DNA of 64,000 nucleotides from Triparma columacea (lineage: Eukaryota > Sar > Bolidophyceae > Parmales > Triparmaceae). The notes beneath the pieces were generated by a model that had not been told where the DNA came from, did no database searches, and worked only from the letters and a program-made list of their open reading frames with translations. The translations under genes were made by a program, and so were the position numbers. The DNA is taken from contig BRYA01001541.1 in assembly GCA_030267965.1 (NCBI GenBank), positions 1 through 64,000 on the forward strand, in the 5' to 3' direction. Of the stretch, positions 42,049 to 54,350 are shown piece by piece. Positions within the stretch are counted from its first letter, which is position 1. Each line of letters starts with the position of its first letter.

Positions 42049-44179
42049 ATGACATATTTGTTGCTGTTGCTGTGGTTTACGGCTGCTCTGACTGAGCATA
42101 TCTGCGACGATTCTGGGCTCATATGTGCCGAAATGGAATTAGAAGACGAGTTAGCAGTTGATATTGAAATGATAGTCGAGGATGGGGGGGAGAAATCTAA
42201 CAGGATATTGAGGAAGAAAGACTTTACGACGACCGAAACGTCGACCACACTCCCCTCTGACGAGTTTCACTCTGAGCCTCCGGCTGCGATTAGATGGTGG
42301 AACTCTTTACTTGGAAAAAGAGATGCCGAACACCATCCTCAGGACAAGACGTCTCATATTTTGATGATCGACGCTGGGTCGGGGGGATCGAGGCTGCACG
42401 TGTACGAGTATGATAGGAGATCTTTCAGCACCCTACCACCGCCGGTGTCTGATGTTGCCACGGATTCACAGTGGACGAAGAGGCTGAAGCCTGGGCTGTC
42501 TAGCTTTGCCAATGTTCGGGAGGAGGAGCTGCCCGCGGTGCTCGCCGACTACATGAGACCTATGCTGACTTTTGCGAAGAAGGTGTTGAAGGAGAAGAAG
42601 TCGCACTGGGGTGAGTACCACATTTACCTTAAAGCCACGGGTGGCATGAGAACTCTCAGCGTCGAGGACCGCACAAAGCTCATGGACACCGTCCGGGATC
42701 TCTTTCAGAACAAGTACCCGGAGCTGTTAAAGAACCCTTTCAGGATAGATGGCATCGACCAGATCAGAGTAATCAGCGGGGAGGAGGAGGCAATCTACGG
42801 TTGGACTGCAATCAATTATCTCATGGGAACCTTAATTTCGAACTCTGGGGGTTCTGGGACTGTCATAAGCCCGAACATCACATATGGAGCGCTGGATATG
42901 GGAGGTGCAAGTACTCAGATCTCCTTCTACGAGCCTGGTGAGGACATCATGTCAAACTTGTTCAAGATGCAACTTGGAGGGTCGAAGGTGAGAAGGGAAG
43001 AGGGTAGTGTTGTACATATTATGATACGTAATTGCTTGTAGTTTCAAAATCCAACCCAGCCCCCTCCCTATACCCCCCCCCCTCTTCCCCCCTCCCCTCT
43101 CTCGTCGCAGCACTGGAATGTGTACGCGCACTCCTTTCTTTACTTCGGAATCAACAGTGCGAGGGAGCGGAATAGTGCGAGGATAGTTCACGAGCAAGAC
43201 AAGGGGCGCCCGAATCACGAGCGCCTAAGCGGCCGCTATTACAACCCATGCTTCAACGGTGGATACGAGACCAATTTCACCTCCAAAATTCATTTCAACG
43301 ACAACGACGTTGAATCGTGGTTGAGTTCCTCGGCAGTCGGGAATAATGCGCAGGAATATTCTGTCTCGCTCTACGGTGGGGTGCTTCCAGACACCGACTT
43401 TCACCAGTGCTATACCTACACCGTCAGTCTCCTCAGGAAGGAAAGCAACGCATGGTGCGACTTTGCGCACGGTGGGGACTGCAGCTATGCCGGAATCTAC
43501 CAGCCCCCCATCCCTTATCAGTCCGCTCGGTACGGTGGTTTCTTCGCATTCGCTAACTACCTCAAGCTTTGGCATTTCTTGAAGCTTCCCATCAAGGCAA
43601 ATGTTGGGCAGGTCAAAGCCAGGGCTGAGGAAATCTGCTCCATGTCATTCGACGAGCTCATCAACTACAATTCGGAAATCCACAAGAAGGGTAAAGACGT
43701 CAATCTCGAGGAGCTCTCGGATTATTGCTTCCACTCAACCTACACCTACTCCATGCTGCACGACGGCTACGGGTTCTCAGACAGTACAAACATCACGGTT
43801 GCCAGCATCATCAACGGGCAAAAGGTCACGTGGGCCCTAGGCAGCGCACTCTACGAGATCAACAGTCTCGACTGGACGTACACTCCCGGGCAGGTAGAGC
43901 AAGGTGAGACAAGAGGAGCGAAGCGATGCCATTGACACAATTTAACATGTTGTTACATGTGCCCTGTGACCATGTAACCTTCTTTCCAAGAAATTCTCAC
44001 ATCGTGCTGTCGCAGCTTTCGTGGGTATGGGGGTCGTTTTAAGCTCCGTGGTCACTGTTTGTTGCGTTTTCTTATCCCTGCAGCTCTACAAGGAGAGGCG
44101 GCACAGGGGAGCAAGTTTATGGAGCATCAAGCCTGATGGTCCAGATCGTCACGGGTACGGCGCGGTGGAAGACATATAA
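42049..44179 (+). CDS. Ecto-apyrase (GDA1/CD39 nucleoside triphosphate diphosphohydrolase)
   Basis: Exons 42049-42987, 43111-43903 and 44016-44179 join with matching phases and give 631 residues. A signal peptide (MTYLLLLLWFTAAL) opens the protein. Apyrase conserved regions are visible: ACR1 MIDAGSGGSRLHV (about 106), ACR2 KATGGMRTL (about 195), ACR3 ISGEEEAIYGW (about 241) and ACR4 LDMGGASTQISF (about 282). The last exon encodes a TM helix (VVLSSVVTVCCVFLSLQLY) and a short cytoplasmic tail. This gives a surface or Golgi enzyme that strips phosphate from nucleotides, as CD39 and GDA1 do. ACR1 reads DAGSGGS where DAGSSGT is usual, a small departure. The first 100 residues are acidic and unlike other family members. 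Confidence 0.88.
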
Positions 44180-44245
44180 GAGAGAAGGAGAAGGTGTAAC
44201 GAAAATTCAAAAATATTATGAATAGAAATGTAAAACGCCAACCAA

Positions 44246-47200
44246 TTAATCTTGAGCCATTAAACGAACCGAACCCAGGGTCTCTCCGTCGATGACAACA
44301 TGGTACTTGCCGTCGTAATCACTGCAGTACTCAAAGAAGCCCAACTCCTCCTCAACGCAACCAACATAGTCAAGCTGGTACCTTCCTGTACCCTTGTCTG
44401 TCACTCCCGTAGTCACGTCGATGTCGATCAATCTTCCAGTATCTGCGTGAATCAGCGCAGCCGTTGAGAAAATCGCACCACCAGACCGGAGAGGGGTCGC
44501 GCAATTCGTTCGAGTGTCAACGTACAAACTTCCCGAAGCAATATCGTGCGTTCTGCCTTGCCCCTCCACAAAGCTCATGGTAAGATTTGTGGAAGCTGTG
44601 GTCATCTCAAAGGATGATATAGTGTAGCGAGAAGCTCCGATCGTATTGTCTTCTTCAGAAGTCCAACCAACGTAAGCTCCTCCGTAGAAGCCATCGGGGT
44701 TGACAGTTGTGTCGATTTGATCGCCGAAGCCAAGTCGATCAACGAAGTCGATCTTGGCCGTCAAGATCGCAACAGCGCCATCGTCGACTGCGCCGTCAGT
44801 GTCATAATAAACCTTGAGAAGCTTGGTCAGAGCTTCATACCGAATAATGATTTCTCGAGGCGTGTCCTGATCGTCAAGATCTCCGATCTCGTAGCTGTAG
44901 TCTTGAGTGGAGACATCTTCATCCTGGACCGCGCTATCAGTGACTCCTCCCGCAAAGATCCCAGCCTTATTGCTCCCCCACCAGTCAGCCGAAAGCGCGA
45001 AGCATACAGCAACACTGTCACTAATCCCAGTGTACCCGAAGCCGCCTTGAGTCGTTGACGCAGCAGCAGTGCCATCGCCACTGTTTTGTACGACTACGCA
45101 GAAGCCCGGACCGGCCCCAAGAGAGTTGCTATTGATGGAGACTGTGAATTTGAGCTGCCAATCGTCGAGGACGTCGAGCCTATCCTGCCACCACGCGTTC
45201 GAAAAGTCAGCCCCACCGACCGTTTTCTGAAGTACTAAGTTTCCAGAGACGATTTCGCCGCCGTTTAGGACAAAAGAGTCGAGACCAGTGCTGGAGGCAC
45301 CGTCAAATGCGGCATTAATCTCCGTCTTCACATGACAGTCAGAACGATCGGCGCATACATTGATGTCTCCACCGAGAACATTAATGGTAGGGATCTCGAT
45401 TGGTTGAGTCCACGAGAATGTCGGCTGATCTTCAGCGGCAAATCCAAACGTCACTCCTCCCGAGGCTTGGATACAAAGCCGTCCCTTATTGCTCTCATCG
45501 TAAAGCCTCGCCAAAAGTTCAAACGCAGAAGTTGGAAGCGTCGTAGTAAATGGCGACGGTGAGCTAGAGCAGGTCCCGCTTTCAATTCTCCAGCCTTCGT
45601 CATCTGCATCGTAGTTGGTGGCGACAGTCACCAGAGGCACATCATTGTCAGCGCTCAAATCAAAGACTCCGTTCGACCCAAAGTTCCACCAAACACTGTA
45701 TCCATCCTCATCCTTCAAGGATACTCCCACGCTAATGTCCTTCACGTAGACGTCAAAATTCAGGACATTGCAGACCGTTAGGTCACTGACGATTTCAAGA
45801 CCATTCCAAATGTCAAGACTCTGGTAGATGGTCTGTCCGAAGTCCAAGGAGAAGTCGCTATACATCTTAGTGTAGTCATTTACGCACTCGTTGCAGCACT
45901 TCGTGTCCTGAAACATTGGGTCGCATTGGAACACCGGGGTCGCGAGTTGTCTACGCCCGAAACCACCGGACCTGGCACCTCCCCATCCTTGCTCGAACAG
46001 CTTCATGCTTATCTCAACCTCCTGACGTACGACATTGCGGGATCCATCAGGAGAGAAAATGCACTGGTAGGGGTAATTATCATTTGGCTTACACGGAGTG
46101 TCAAAGGCAGTGTTGACAGAGAAACTTAGGGGATCCACCGTTCCAGGAGAGGCAACAGCTTCGAGGCCGCTTGCCATAAACCTCCTCTGGAATTTGCCGA
46201 GAGCACCTCCCGGCGAGTCGAAGAGCGTGAACTCGATGGTCTGCGAAGGGCAGCTCCAACCGCTGCATCCAGCGGAGCCAACAGCAAACATTGGATCCTT
46301 CGTGGTCACCTGGTAGATCGTCTCACCCTCGTAGATGACCTGAATGTCAAGATTATTGAACTCCATTCGTACGGGGAGCGGAGGATGGAGAAGATCGAAT
46401 TCAATAGTTGCCTGGCTATCCGAAGAAGACGAAACTCTCCAAGAATCCTGACACTTCGTGGGATGGAAAAAATTCAAATAGTTGTTCACGGGGGCCGGCT
46501 CGCAGGTCTCGAGCTCTCGGGTGGATTTGGTGGGCTCAAAATAGGAGGAGAAGGTCGAGAGAGTGGAGAGGGAGTCGAGAATTCCCTCAGTCCTGCGACG
46601 ACGCACATAATCCTTAGGGTCAATTAAGACCTCAACACCACTAAAGATGTACGACAACGCGTTCTTTTCATCACTTGGGTGGATCCTGAAAATAGGTTCG
46701 AGACCGTAGTCGCCATCAGGGTCGAGAATGGGTTTTAGGGAGTCATAGAGGGTGCCAGGATCGAATAGTTCAGCTCTAGCGGAGAAGGCAAGGTTTTTCC
46801 TTGTCTTGTCACTGTTATCAACTGAAGTGCCATACAAAGTTCCTGTAGCGAGCCGCGTGTACGTGCAACACTTCAGGTCCACGGAGAAGTCTGGTAGCTC
46901 TAATCCCCACATGATCCAACTAGGCAAGTCCAGTGCAAGAATCGTTACGACAACGTTAAAATCAGACTGGGCCGTCGAAATCAGCTCATCAGCGCACAGC
47001 TCAGGGACGACGCATGGTAGGGTAACCTTGTCCCCTATTGTCCCGCCGCCTACAAGGTCAACCTTAACGAGCTCCGGAATCGCCGCACCGCCGCCCTCTG
47101 CGAGACCACGACGAGCCCCATTCACAACAGAAAAGAAGTCAGCGACTGCTTGGTCAACCTTGGGCTTGAAAAAGTCGAACGTGAACGGGGAGGAACCCCC

Positions 47201-50200
47201 CTTTGTAGATTTCCAATCCCCGATCATCTCAAAAACTGGAGAATTGGTAGGATCGTTGTCTTCCCAGAAGGATGTAACAATCGACTTGAGGGAATCCTTG
47301 TTTGCTTGGGGAACAGAGATTATGAGGTCAACAACACCCCCAATTGACTCTGTGAGATTGAAGGGCTTGAGGGAGACGGTTCCAGCAGAGAAGGAGCTCC
47401 CAGTCAAAGAAGACGGGAAGAGCTTCAGTTCGACCTCCATACCCCCCGAGACGAGCGTGAAGGGGAGGGGGTACAGGTGTGGCCACACAATGAGAGAGTT
47501 GCTCAAGGACATTTCGTCGTCATCTTGCGGACTTGACAATATGGTCTGCAATCCAATAGACTCCGAGCCAGTGTAGGTTGAGGAGGAGAGCTGTCGCGCC
47601 GAGTCCGAATCCGAATCTTCATTCAAACCGTAAGTATCCAAGAAAGACCTGGCCTGAGGGTCGAGGAGTTCGTGGAGTTCTGACGGGGAGGCATTATTGA
47701 GTCGACGCAATGATGAGGAGGCGGACCCATAAACGAAGCTTAGTTCGAGATCTTGAAGAAATTCCGAGAGGAAGTGGCTGGCGGGAGCAGCGGAGCTCCC
47801 GGTGAATGAAAAGACTGAGTCAACCGCCGAGTCTGTCGTTGCAACGAGCATATCGATGAGTCCGCCCTCCCTGTTATGAATTGAGAGGGCGTTGTCAAGG
47901 AGGAGCCTCGAAGAGGTCGACGACCACTCGATGGCCGAGGTGAGCATTGCGGCTGCGGGGTTGGTCGAGTCGGAACCTGCAAATATCGAGAGGTCAAGGG
48001 GAGGCACGCTAATGTCCAGGGTCGTGGGCCCCCACGTTTTGTCAAACCACCCACCAGGTGAGATCCCGAGCAGGCCCGCTAGGTCAATATTGGCAACGTT
48101 TTTGACCTGAAGGTCAAGAACTTGTTCTACGGCGGTGAGCGAAGCGAGCAGCGGAAAGATGTTTGTGTCAGTGTCTGGATTGTCATGATTTGTTTTTACC
48201 CATTCTCACCTTCAAGGGTAGCTATGGTGTCGTCAATACCTCCCACTTCCAGGAGCTCGACAGACTCAATAAAGGAGGTGAGAGATTCTGTGATGTCAAA
48301 TGGAAACTCGAAGGAGTATGTGGTGTTGTAAGAAATTGGGTCAGTCCAAGTGGACTCGAGAGAACGGCGAGAGGAGGAAGAGGGGGACGATAGAGAGGAG
48401 AAGGGGTTGGTGAGGGATATATTGAGGTCGAGATGCTCCCCAACAATCTGGACAAATGTTGTCTCGGTCAAGAAGGAGGACACGATGGAGGAGAGGGCCG
48501 AGGCGTCAGTGAAATTGAGGAAGCCATAGGTCGTGGAGAAGATTTCTTTCGACGCGAGTGAAGCGAGCAAGTGTGAGAGGAGGTTGGAAGAGAGAGAGAG
48601 AGAGGGAGCAAAGCGCCGTGGTATTCTCGTCCGTTACCCTATAACTTTACGAGCTTCGCTCTCTCACCTTGCTCCAAAATGCCAAAGGCTTCACCCTTGA
48701 AGAGCAGCTCAGAGGATACTAAGCTCGGCAGATCGATATTGTCGGTGTCGTAAAGGGAGAAAGTGTTTTCGAGTTTTGTTGAAAGGGAGAGAGTGTCGAG
48801 AAAGGAAGACAACTTAAGCTCGAGGGAGGAGGGCGGCGAAGGGGAAGGCGGGGAGGGGGAGGGAGGAGGAGAGACTTCTTGAGAGGATGGGTCCCAGAAC
48901 AGCTTCAGTAAGGCGCCAAAATTATCGTCGACCGAAATGAAGTCAAGAGACTTTCCGTTAAAGTCGAGGAAGCCGTCTTTCCTGGGGTCGATCGTTGCCG
49001 CAGATTCCACATTTAGGGACAAGGAGGACGTAGCCGAAGTGTAGGTCGACTTTATGGTGGAGAGGGCAATGCTGGTTCCCGTGCCGGAAGGCTTCATGGA
49101 CAAAGCGTCAGGATCCTTGACCTTTATGAGAAAAGGTTTGGAGGGAAAGATGGAGGAGAAAGAGAGGTCAGAGGGGAGGGGCAGAGTGAAGTCGACCTCA
49201 GTGTTGAGGTTGAGGGAGGAGGTGTGGGTGGAGGTGGAGAAGAGATCGAACGCTTCACCGGGGGGGGTAGATATCGACTTCAGGCTGATCTTGTCGATGG
49301 TGGAGGAAGGAGCGGGGTCCGAGGAAGAAGCATCTTGGTCATCACCTCTTGCGACATCAAATGAAACCTCAAGATCATTCATAATGTTTTGCATCATACA
49401 GTTGAGGGAGGGGTTGCCGTTTCCAACTAATTTGACGGTGCTTATATCTTCGAAGAGGGACACGTCAGTCTCAGTCTCGGTGAAACCGTTGAGGCGAATA
49501 TCGCCTTCGCCCTTGGTGAAAATACCCTCATCCAGCTTGACATAGGCAAGGGTCGTCTCGTCCTCGTTCTGCGCTTCAAACGTGACTTCTGGTAAGTTCA
49601 TCGTAAGAGGCAACACCGTGGGGAATGTGAGCGAGAGGAGAGGCGAAATGTTAACGTTGTCTGAACTCCTCTTCGAGACAGTCACGTCAGTGAGGGAGAC
49701 CTCGATATTGTCCTGGATCCCGTTTGCAATCCTGTCGAGCTGCGTGTATGTAGGGGGAGTGGTTAGTCCTTTTGTGCAAAAGGGTTGCCCCTCATCCATT
49801 CCTTCTCACCTTTTCTGCCTCTGTCATTTCAGCAGGAACGTTCGTTATGGTCTTCGTGGCGCTCACTTCGAAGGTGTCGATCGCAAAGAATAGAGCGTAG
49901 GCTTCGAACGTTACGTCAACGGTGAGGTCGAGGGTGTATGGTATTCCCTCCATGTGCCGAGAAACGACGCTAGAGAGAGCACCAGTCTCACCCTCGTCAA
50001 AGTCGAACTTTGTCGTCACCTTGTAGGTGGTCGCAGATGTGAAGGACACGGTGAGATCGGTCGACGTTGCGAGGACAGTGTTAGAGGATGTGTCGGTAAG
50101 GGTGATGGAGGGATTCTTCTCGTAGAGCTTGACGATAGAAGGGACCTTGGTGGAGGAAGGGAGCTCCCCCAAGATGGTGACGGGGAGGGAGTAAGAGCAG

Positions 50201-50517
50201 AGGTCAGCAAACTCAGCTGTGCCCCTCTCTCCTCCAACTCGAATCTCAGACACAACGAATTCATCAGTGTTCTCAGGGACTTGGACGCCGGACATGACCA
50301 CGTAGTAACCTATGGAACACACCACCCCAAGGAACACCAGCAGGACTGTGCAACACGCTATCCGCCTCCGGCGCTTCTCCTGCATCTCTCGCTTGGAGGC
50401 CGTGCCAAGAAGGGAATTGCTGTCCAGGTACTTGTCAGTCTTGAACGCGGCCTGGGCATCCCGGGACGACGAGGAGCCTTGTCGACTGTGGTGGGTGCGC
50501 CCGTAGCGCTCTTTCAT
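44246..50517 (-). CDS. Giant single-pass membrane protein ending in an L-type lectin domain
   Basis: Minus-strand exons are 50517-49810, 49739-48668, 48545-48210 and 48126-44246. Phases match (0, 1, 1) and give 1998 residues. A basic cytoplasmic tail and one TM helix (IACCTVLLVFLGVVCSIGYYV, about 53-73) set type II topology. The next 1500 residues are extracellular beta-rich repeats in which Leu/Ser/Thr strands recur (for example LPLTMNLPEVTFEA). They loosely recall LEA/BPI-like lipid-binding beta sheets, though no family is certain. A Cys cluster (CDPMFQDTKCCNECVNDY) sits near residue 1430. The last 300 residues fit a legume-type lectin (GPGFCVVVQN, GGFGYTGISDSVAVCF, YYDTDGA, YVGWTSEEDN). 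A surface carbohydrate-binding role is inferred. Confidence 0.72.
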
Positions 50518-50775
50518 CTAGAGGGGGGGGGAGATTGGGGAGGCCGGGAGTGGGGTGGGCGGAGGGGGAGGGGGTTGGTGAAAGGACAATGGGGGGCAGG
50601 GGTTGGGGATGGAGGGGAAGTAGAGCGTAAGGAGCGTTGGGAAGGAGGAAAGTGTAGGGGCGGACCACCGACCTCAACACCCATGCTAGTGAGGGGAAAC
50701 AGCAACAACAGGATTCTGCTGCTCGGATCTCGGATCTCTTACCAAAGTTTTGGACAGCCTTGGACAACCTGGGGG

Positions 50776-51876
50776 ATGTCTAAACTCGACAATGGTGAGA
50801 TGTGAAGGGGGATAGGGTGACTGGCATGTTGTTGTTTGGGAAATTTTGTTATGCGCGAGCGTTAGGTAACCTTGGGGTGGAACATAGAGGGTAATGTGCT
50901 CGAAAGCTTGGGGAGGGGAAAGGGTCCATTTTCAGCCCTCTCTCACATCTTCTCTAACCACAAAACCCCAGAAATAAGTACACTACTAGATACGCTATAT
51001 ACACTACAATCAGATGTTGGTGCAAATGAAGAAGAAGGTGGAAAAATAAAGAAGAAGAGCAGTGGGAAGAAAGGAGATCGATTTATGGAGGTTAAGACGG
51101 ATATGGTCGAGCGGCTGAACGTCATCAAGGAGCTAATGACGGAGAGTGCAGAGGGCGAGAAGAACGGAATCGGTGGTGACCCCAAGGATGTGATCAGGGT
51201 GCAGAGCCAGATCCGTGAGAACATCAGGATGCTCACTGAGGAGTGGAGGGAGCTAGACGGGATCTACCGCGTGGAGGCCAGGAAGAAGAGGAGTAAATTC
51301 ACCCCCGAGGAGCTCAAGAACCAGCAGCACATCGTAATGACCCTGAGCAATGAAATAACCAGGGTGAAGGACATCCAGAGGAGCGGCTACGCTAGGGGCA
51401 CTTTGGGGGACGGGGCCGCCGCCGCCGGCAACCACCACAAGGCCATCGTTTCCATGAACGACAGCTCCCTGTTCGGGGGCGCGGGGGACGACTCCTCTGG
51501 GGTCCTCGGGGACAACAGCCTCCCCACTGTGGGGGTGGAGATGTCAGCCAGCCAGGCCTCCAGGGTGCAGGCCCTCAAGGAGAGGGACGCCAAGTTCGAC
51601 GAGCAGATCTCGGAGATCGGCCGCGGAGTCCTTGACCTGCAGGACTACGCCGTGGCCCAGAACGAGGAGGTGAAGCGTCAGAACCTCATGCTAAGCAGCC
51701 TCGAGGGGAAGATCGACAACGTTCACGACCACGTCACGAACGTCAACACCAAGATGAAGAGCACGCTTGATGAGGTGGGGAGGAGGGGGGACAAGTTCTG
51801 CGTGGATATTATATGCATTGTCCTCGCCATTGGCTTTGCTGCTGTCATATACTCAATCTACAAGGAGACCAACTGA
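50776..51876 (+). CDS. Qc-SNARE (syntaxin, SYP7-like)
   Basis: Exon 1 is 50776-50794 (MSKLDN plus one base). The intron 50795-50971 and exon 2 50972-51876 join at phase 1, giving 307 residues. The N-terminal half is helical. The SNARE motif covers about residues 209-275 (KERDAKFDEQISEIGRGVLD, then NEEVKRQNLMLSSLEGKID), with Gln243 at the expected zero layer. A C-terminal TM anchor (ICIVLAIGFAAVIYSIY) ends two residues before a short tail. The protein should take part in membrane fusion as the Qc helix. Resemblance is closest to plant SYP7 proteins by length and tail anchor. The start diverges from the giant lectin gene by 258 bp. Confidence 0.85.
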
Positions 51877-52013
51877 AGAGGGGGAGAGGGAGGAGGGGTG
51901 ACAGAGAAGAGTGTAGGAGTACTAACCATGTGTTTATGAAAAATGGAATACATTTTTTTTTTTTGTGGTCCCATTTCTCGCAACCTTTTTTGTCCTTCGG
52001 CTCCTCTCCCCGC

Positions 52014-53042
52014 TCACACCACCAGCGACTCCTGCAGTTTCTCCGCGATCGTAAGCTGGGTCTTGGTGAGGTTGCTAAGGTACATGACCATGAGGAGGTC
52101 CTGCAGGTTGTCGTTGAACATCTTGTCAAACACCTCAGGGCGGATCCGGGGCACGTTGCCCACGGCGTCCGCGATGCGGCGCCCGATGGCGTTGTTCCCC
52201 TCAATCCGCCCCTCGACCACGTCGTCCACGTACTTGCTGGCCCTGTCCAGCATCTCCCCGAGGTTGGCCATGCTGCTCTCCAGGCTGCTCATGTTGTCCT
52301 GCTCAGAGTTGGCCAGGTCCACAGGCTCCCCCTCCACGTTATTGGAGCGCACGAGGGAGTCGACAAACAGGCGCTCGCAGTCGCTGGAGAAGGTGGTCAG
52401 CTTGATCTCGTGGAACATGTTGGCGAGGGACCTTCCCGCTGCCACAAGGGGGGTGAGGACGTAAGCAGACAGGGAGAGGTTGTCGGTGCTTAGGGAAGTG
52501 TCGACGGCGAGGTGAAGGCAGTCGTGGTCTAGGCACTGCTGGGTATAATAGGACTGAATGACGGCGGTGGATTCGGCTATCATTTCACCATTGGAAGTGG
52601 TGGAGAACCACCCGACTACCCTCAAATTCTTGTGGGCACGCTTCTGGAGGTTGTACATCTAAGGGGGCGAAGGGAGGAGAGGGGGGGAGAGAGGGGGGGT
52701 GGGGGTAAGACTAGCGTTACCAGGCCGGGTCACTGCACGCAAGTTCGTCAGTTCAGTCCTCTCCCCCCAGCACCCCACACGTCTCCTCACCTGTTCCGCA
52801 TATTCCTTATGTATACCGATCTCCCCGTCCTTCTCGTAGTAAGGTATGGCGAAGGCGCCCTCGATGACGACGCTCCTGTCTGTCGTCGCCACGCTGTCTA
52901 CGTACTTTCCCAGCAAGGTGCCTATGACTCGGGTGGAACCCTCGGAGCGACGGGTGTAGGCCTCGAGGATGGAGAATAGGGCCACAGGGTGGATCTGGGC
53001 GGACATAGTGCGGGCGGAGGTGGAGGAGGAGAGCTGGAGCAT
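52014..53042 (-). CDS. EIF3F: Translation initiation factor eIF3 subunit F
   Basis: Minus-strand exons 53042-52791 and 52658-52014 join in phase 0 into 298 residues. The MPN domain begins IHPVALFSILEAYTRR and RVIGTLLGK, continues with KNLRVVGWFSTTS and LHLAVDTSL, and is followed by the helical C-terminal part (VDLANSEQDNMSSLESSMAN, then DKMFNDNLQDLLMVMYLSNL). These blocks and the length match eIF3f. The JAMM metal ligands (His-x-His and following Ser/Asp) are absent, as usual for this scaffold-type MPN subunit. It acts within eIF3 in cytoplasmic translation initiation. Its stop codon is 137 bp from the converging SNARE gene. Confidence 0.9.
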
Positions 53043-53615
53043 TTTACTGGCGGAAAGTGAGGGGAGAGAGGGGGTTAGTGGTGGGAGGTCGGGAAGGGGG
53101 GGGGATGAGGTGGGGGAGATTGTAAGTTTTGGGGAATATGAGGGAATTAGGTTGCGTTTGTTGGAGAAAGAAGAGAATAAAGGCGATATATATGTGAATA
53201 TATGCCATAGAGAGTGAATGTGTGTGATAATTTTGGTTGTTTCTTTGATGGCCGTCGATCTCGCCATGTCTCAAAAATATTACTGAGACGTTGATAGGGG
53301 ATTCTGAGGGTATACATTGGATATATAAGAATTGAAGGTAGCGTTTAAGTGACTTACTTTGCAGACGTTGGGTTTGATTCAGTGTTATTAAAAGGGGTAA
53401 GTCTGAGGAGGAGGAGGGGAGGAAAGGAGGAGGGGTGGGAGGAGGTCAACAAAAAGGAGAAAAAGGTGAGGAGTCCCTGAACGGCAGGATAAACCTCGAC
53501 CTTCCCGTACATAAAGTTTGCTTTTACAAGTCCCCTCCCCTAACCTCATCTCTCCAAACCTACCTCCACACACTAGTACCCTCCTCCATAACCCACACCC
53601 GCGGCTTCTGCCAAT
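53043..53615. promoter_or_regulatory. Divergent region between eIF3f and four-TM genes
   Basis: 573 bp, purine-rich on the plus strand. An AT-rich patch (GATATATATGTGAATATATG at about 53184) could serve as a core promoter element for either gene. No further open frame shows conserved features. Confidence 0.4.
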
Positions 53616-54203
53616 ATGAAAAGGACCTCACTAAGGCAAACCCTTACCCCTGGTACAGGAAAAGATGCTAAGGCGATGGCGAAGGCAGTTGCCAGTGGTA
53701 ACTTTAGATCCCACGAAGCCTACGGGTCAATGTCAGTAACGGCCGCACTCATCTTTTCCTTTGCCGCTTCGGACTTGTCTTCGTGCCTGGACCCGGGAGA
53801 CGGAGACACGAAAGCTTTTGTTAGAGCTGTTCTGTTGTCTATTTCTACAATCACGTCGGCCTTTTCAGTAGTGGTGATGTCTCAACAATACTATCACTGC
53901 GCAATTCTATTGGAAAGGTTCCCGGAGCGCCTTCAACAATTCACGCATGATACTTTTTCACTTAGGCAGACAGCCAGGTTCTGCCTTTGGCTTTCCCTAG
54001 CTGCATTTCTCATCGCTCTTGGTGTGCAATCGTTGCATGCTTACAGCAACGACAAGGATTTGTGGCAGGGGGGCATTATCGCCACGTTGATGATGGTCGG
54101 CGCCACTACGTGTATAGTTGTTCAGAAGATATTGAATCGGCATTTCATAGCCGCCAAGCGCTATGAAGAAGACGTCGTAGTAGGAGAAGCGAGTCGAAAG
54201 TGA
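53616..54203 (+). CDS. Four-TM membrane protein of unknown family
   Basis: 195 residues, single exon. Four hydrophobic helices are visible: VTAALIFSFAASDLSS, FVRAVLLSISTITSAFSVVV, ARFCLWLSLAAFLIALGVQS and GGIIATLMMVGATTCIVVQK. Both termini should be cytoplasmic. A basic N-terminus precedes TM1. TM2 ends in a QQYYHCAILLERF stretch that could be a short connecting helix. The size and layout recall small channel-type four-TM proteins such as Orai, but no signature is present, so the function is unknown. Confidence 0.65.
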   Translation: MKRTSLRQTLTPGTGKDAKAMAKAVASGNFRSHEAYGSMSVTAALIFSFAASDLSSCLDPGDGDTKAFVRAVLLSISTITSAFSVVVMSQQYYHCAILLERFPERLQQFTHDTFSLRQTARFCLWLSLAAFLIALGVQSLHAYSNDKDLWQGGIIATLMMVGATTCIVVQKILNRHFIAAKRYEEDVVVGEASRK

Positions 54204-54350
54204 CGTAGAACCACAGATTAAACCGCCGCTGTCTACCACATTGATTTTAAGCCCGCTGCTGTTGCCCAGGTGATGTTAAAACTTTAAAAACGAAAAACTT
54301 TGGAAATGAAATCAAACTGCACCACTCTTCACGACGATACAAAAGAAGAT

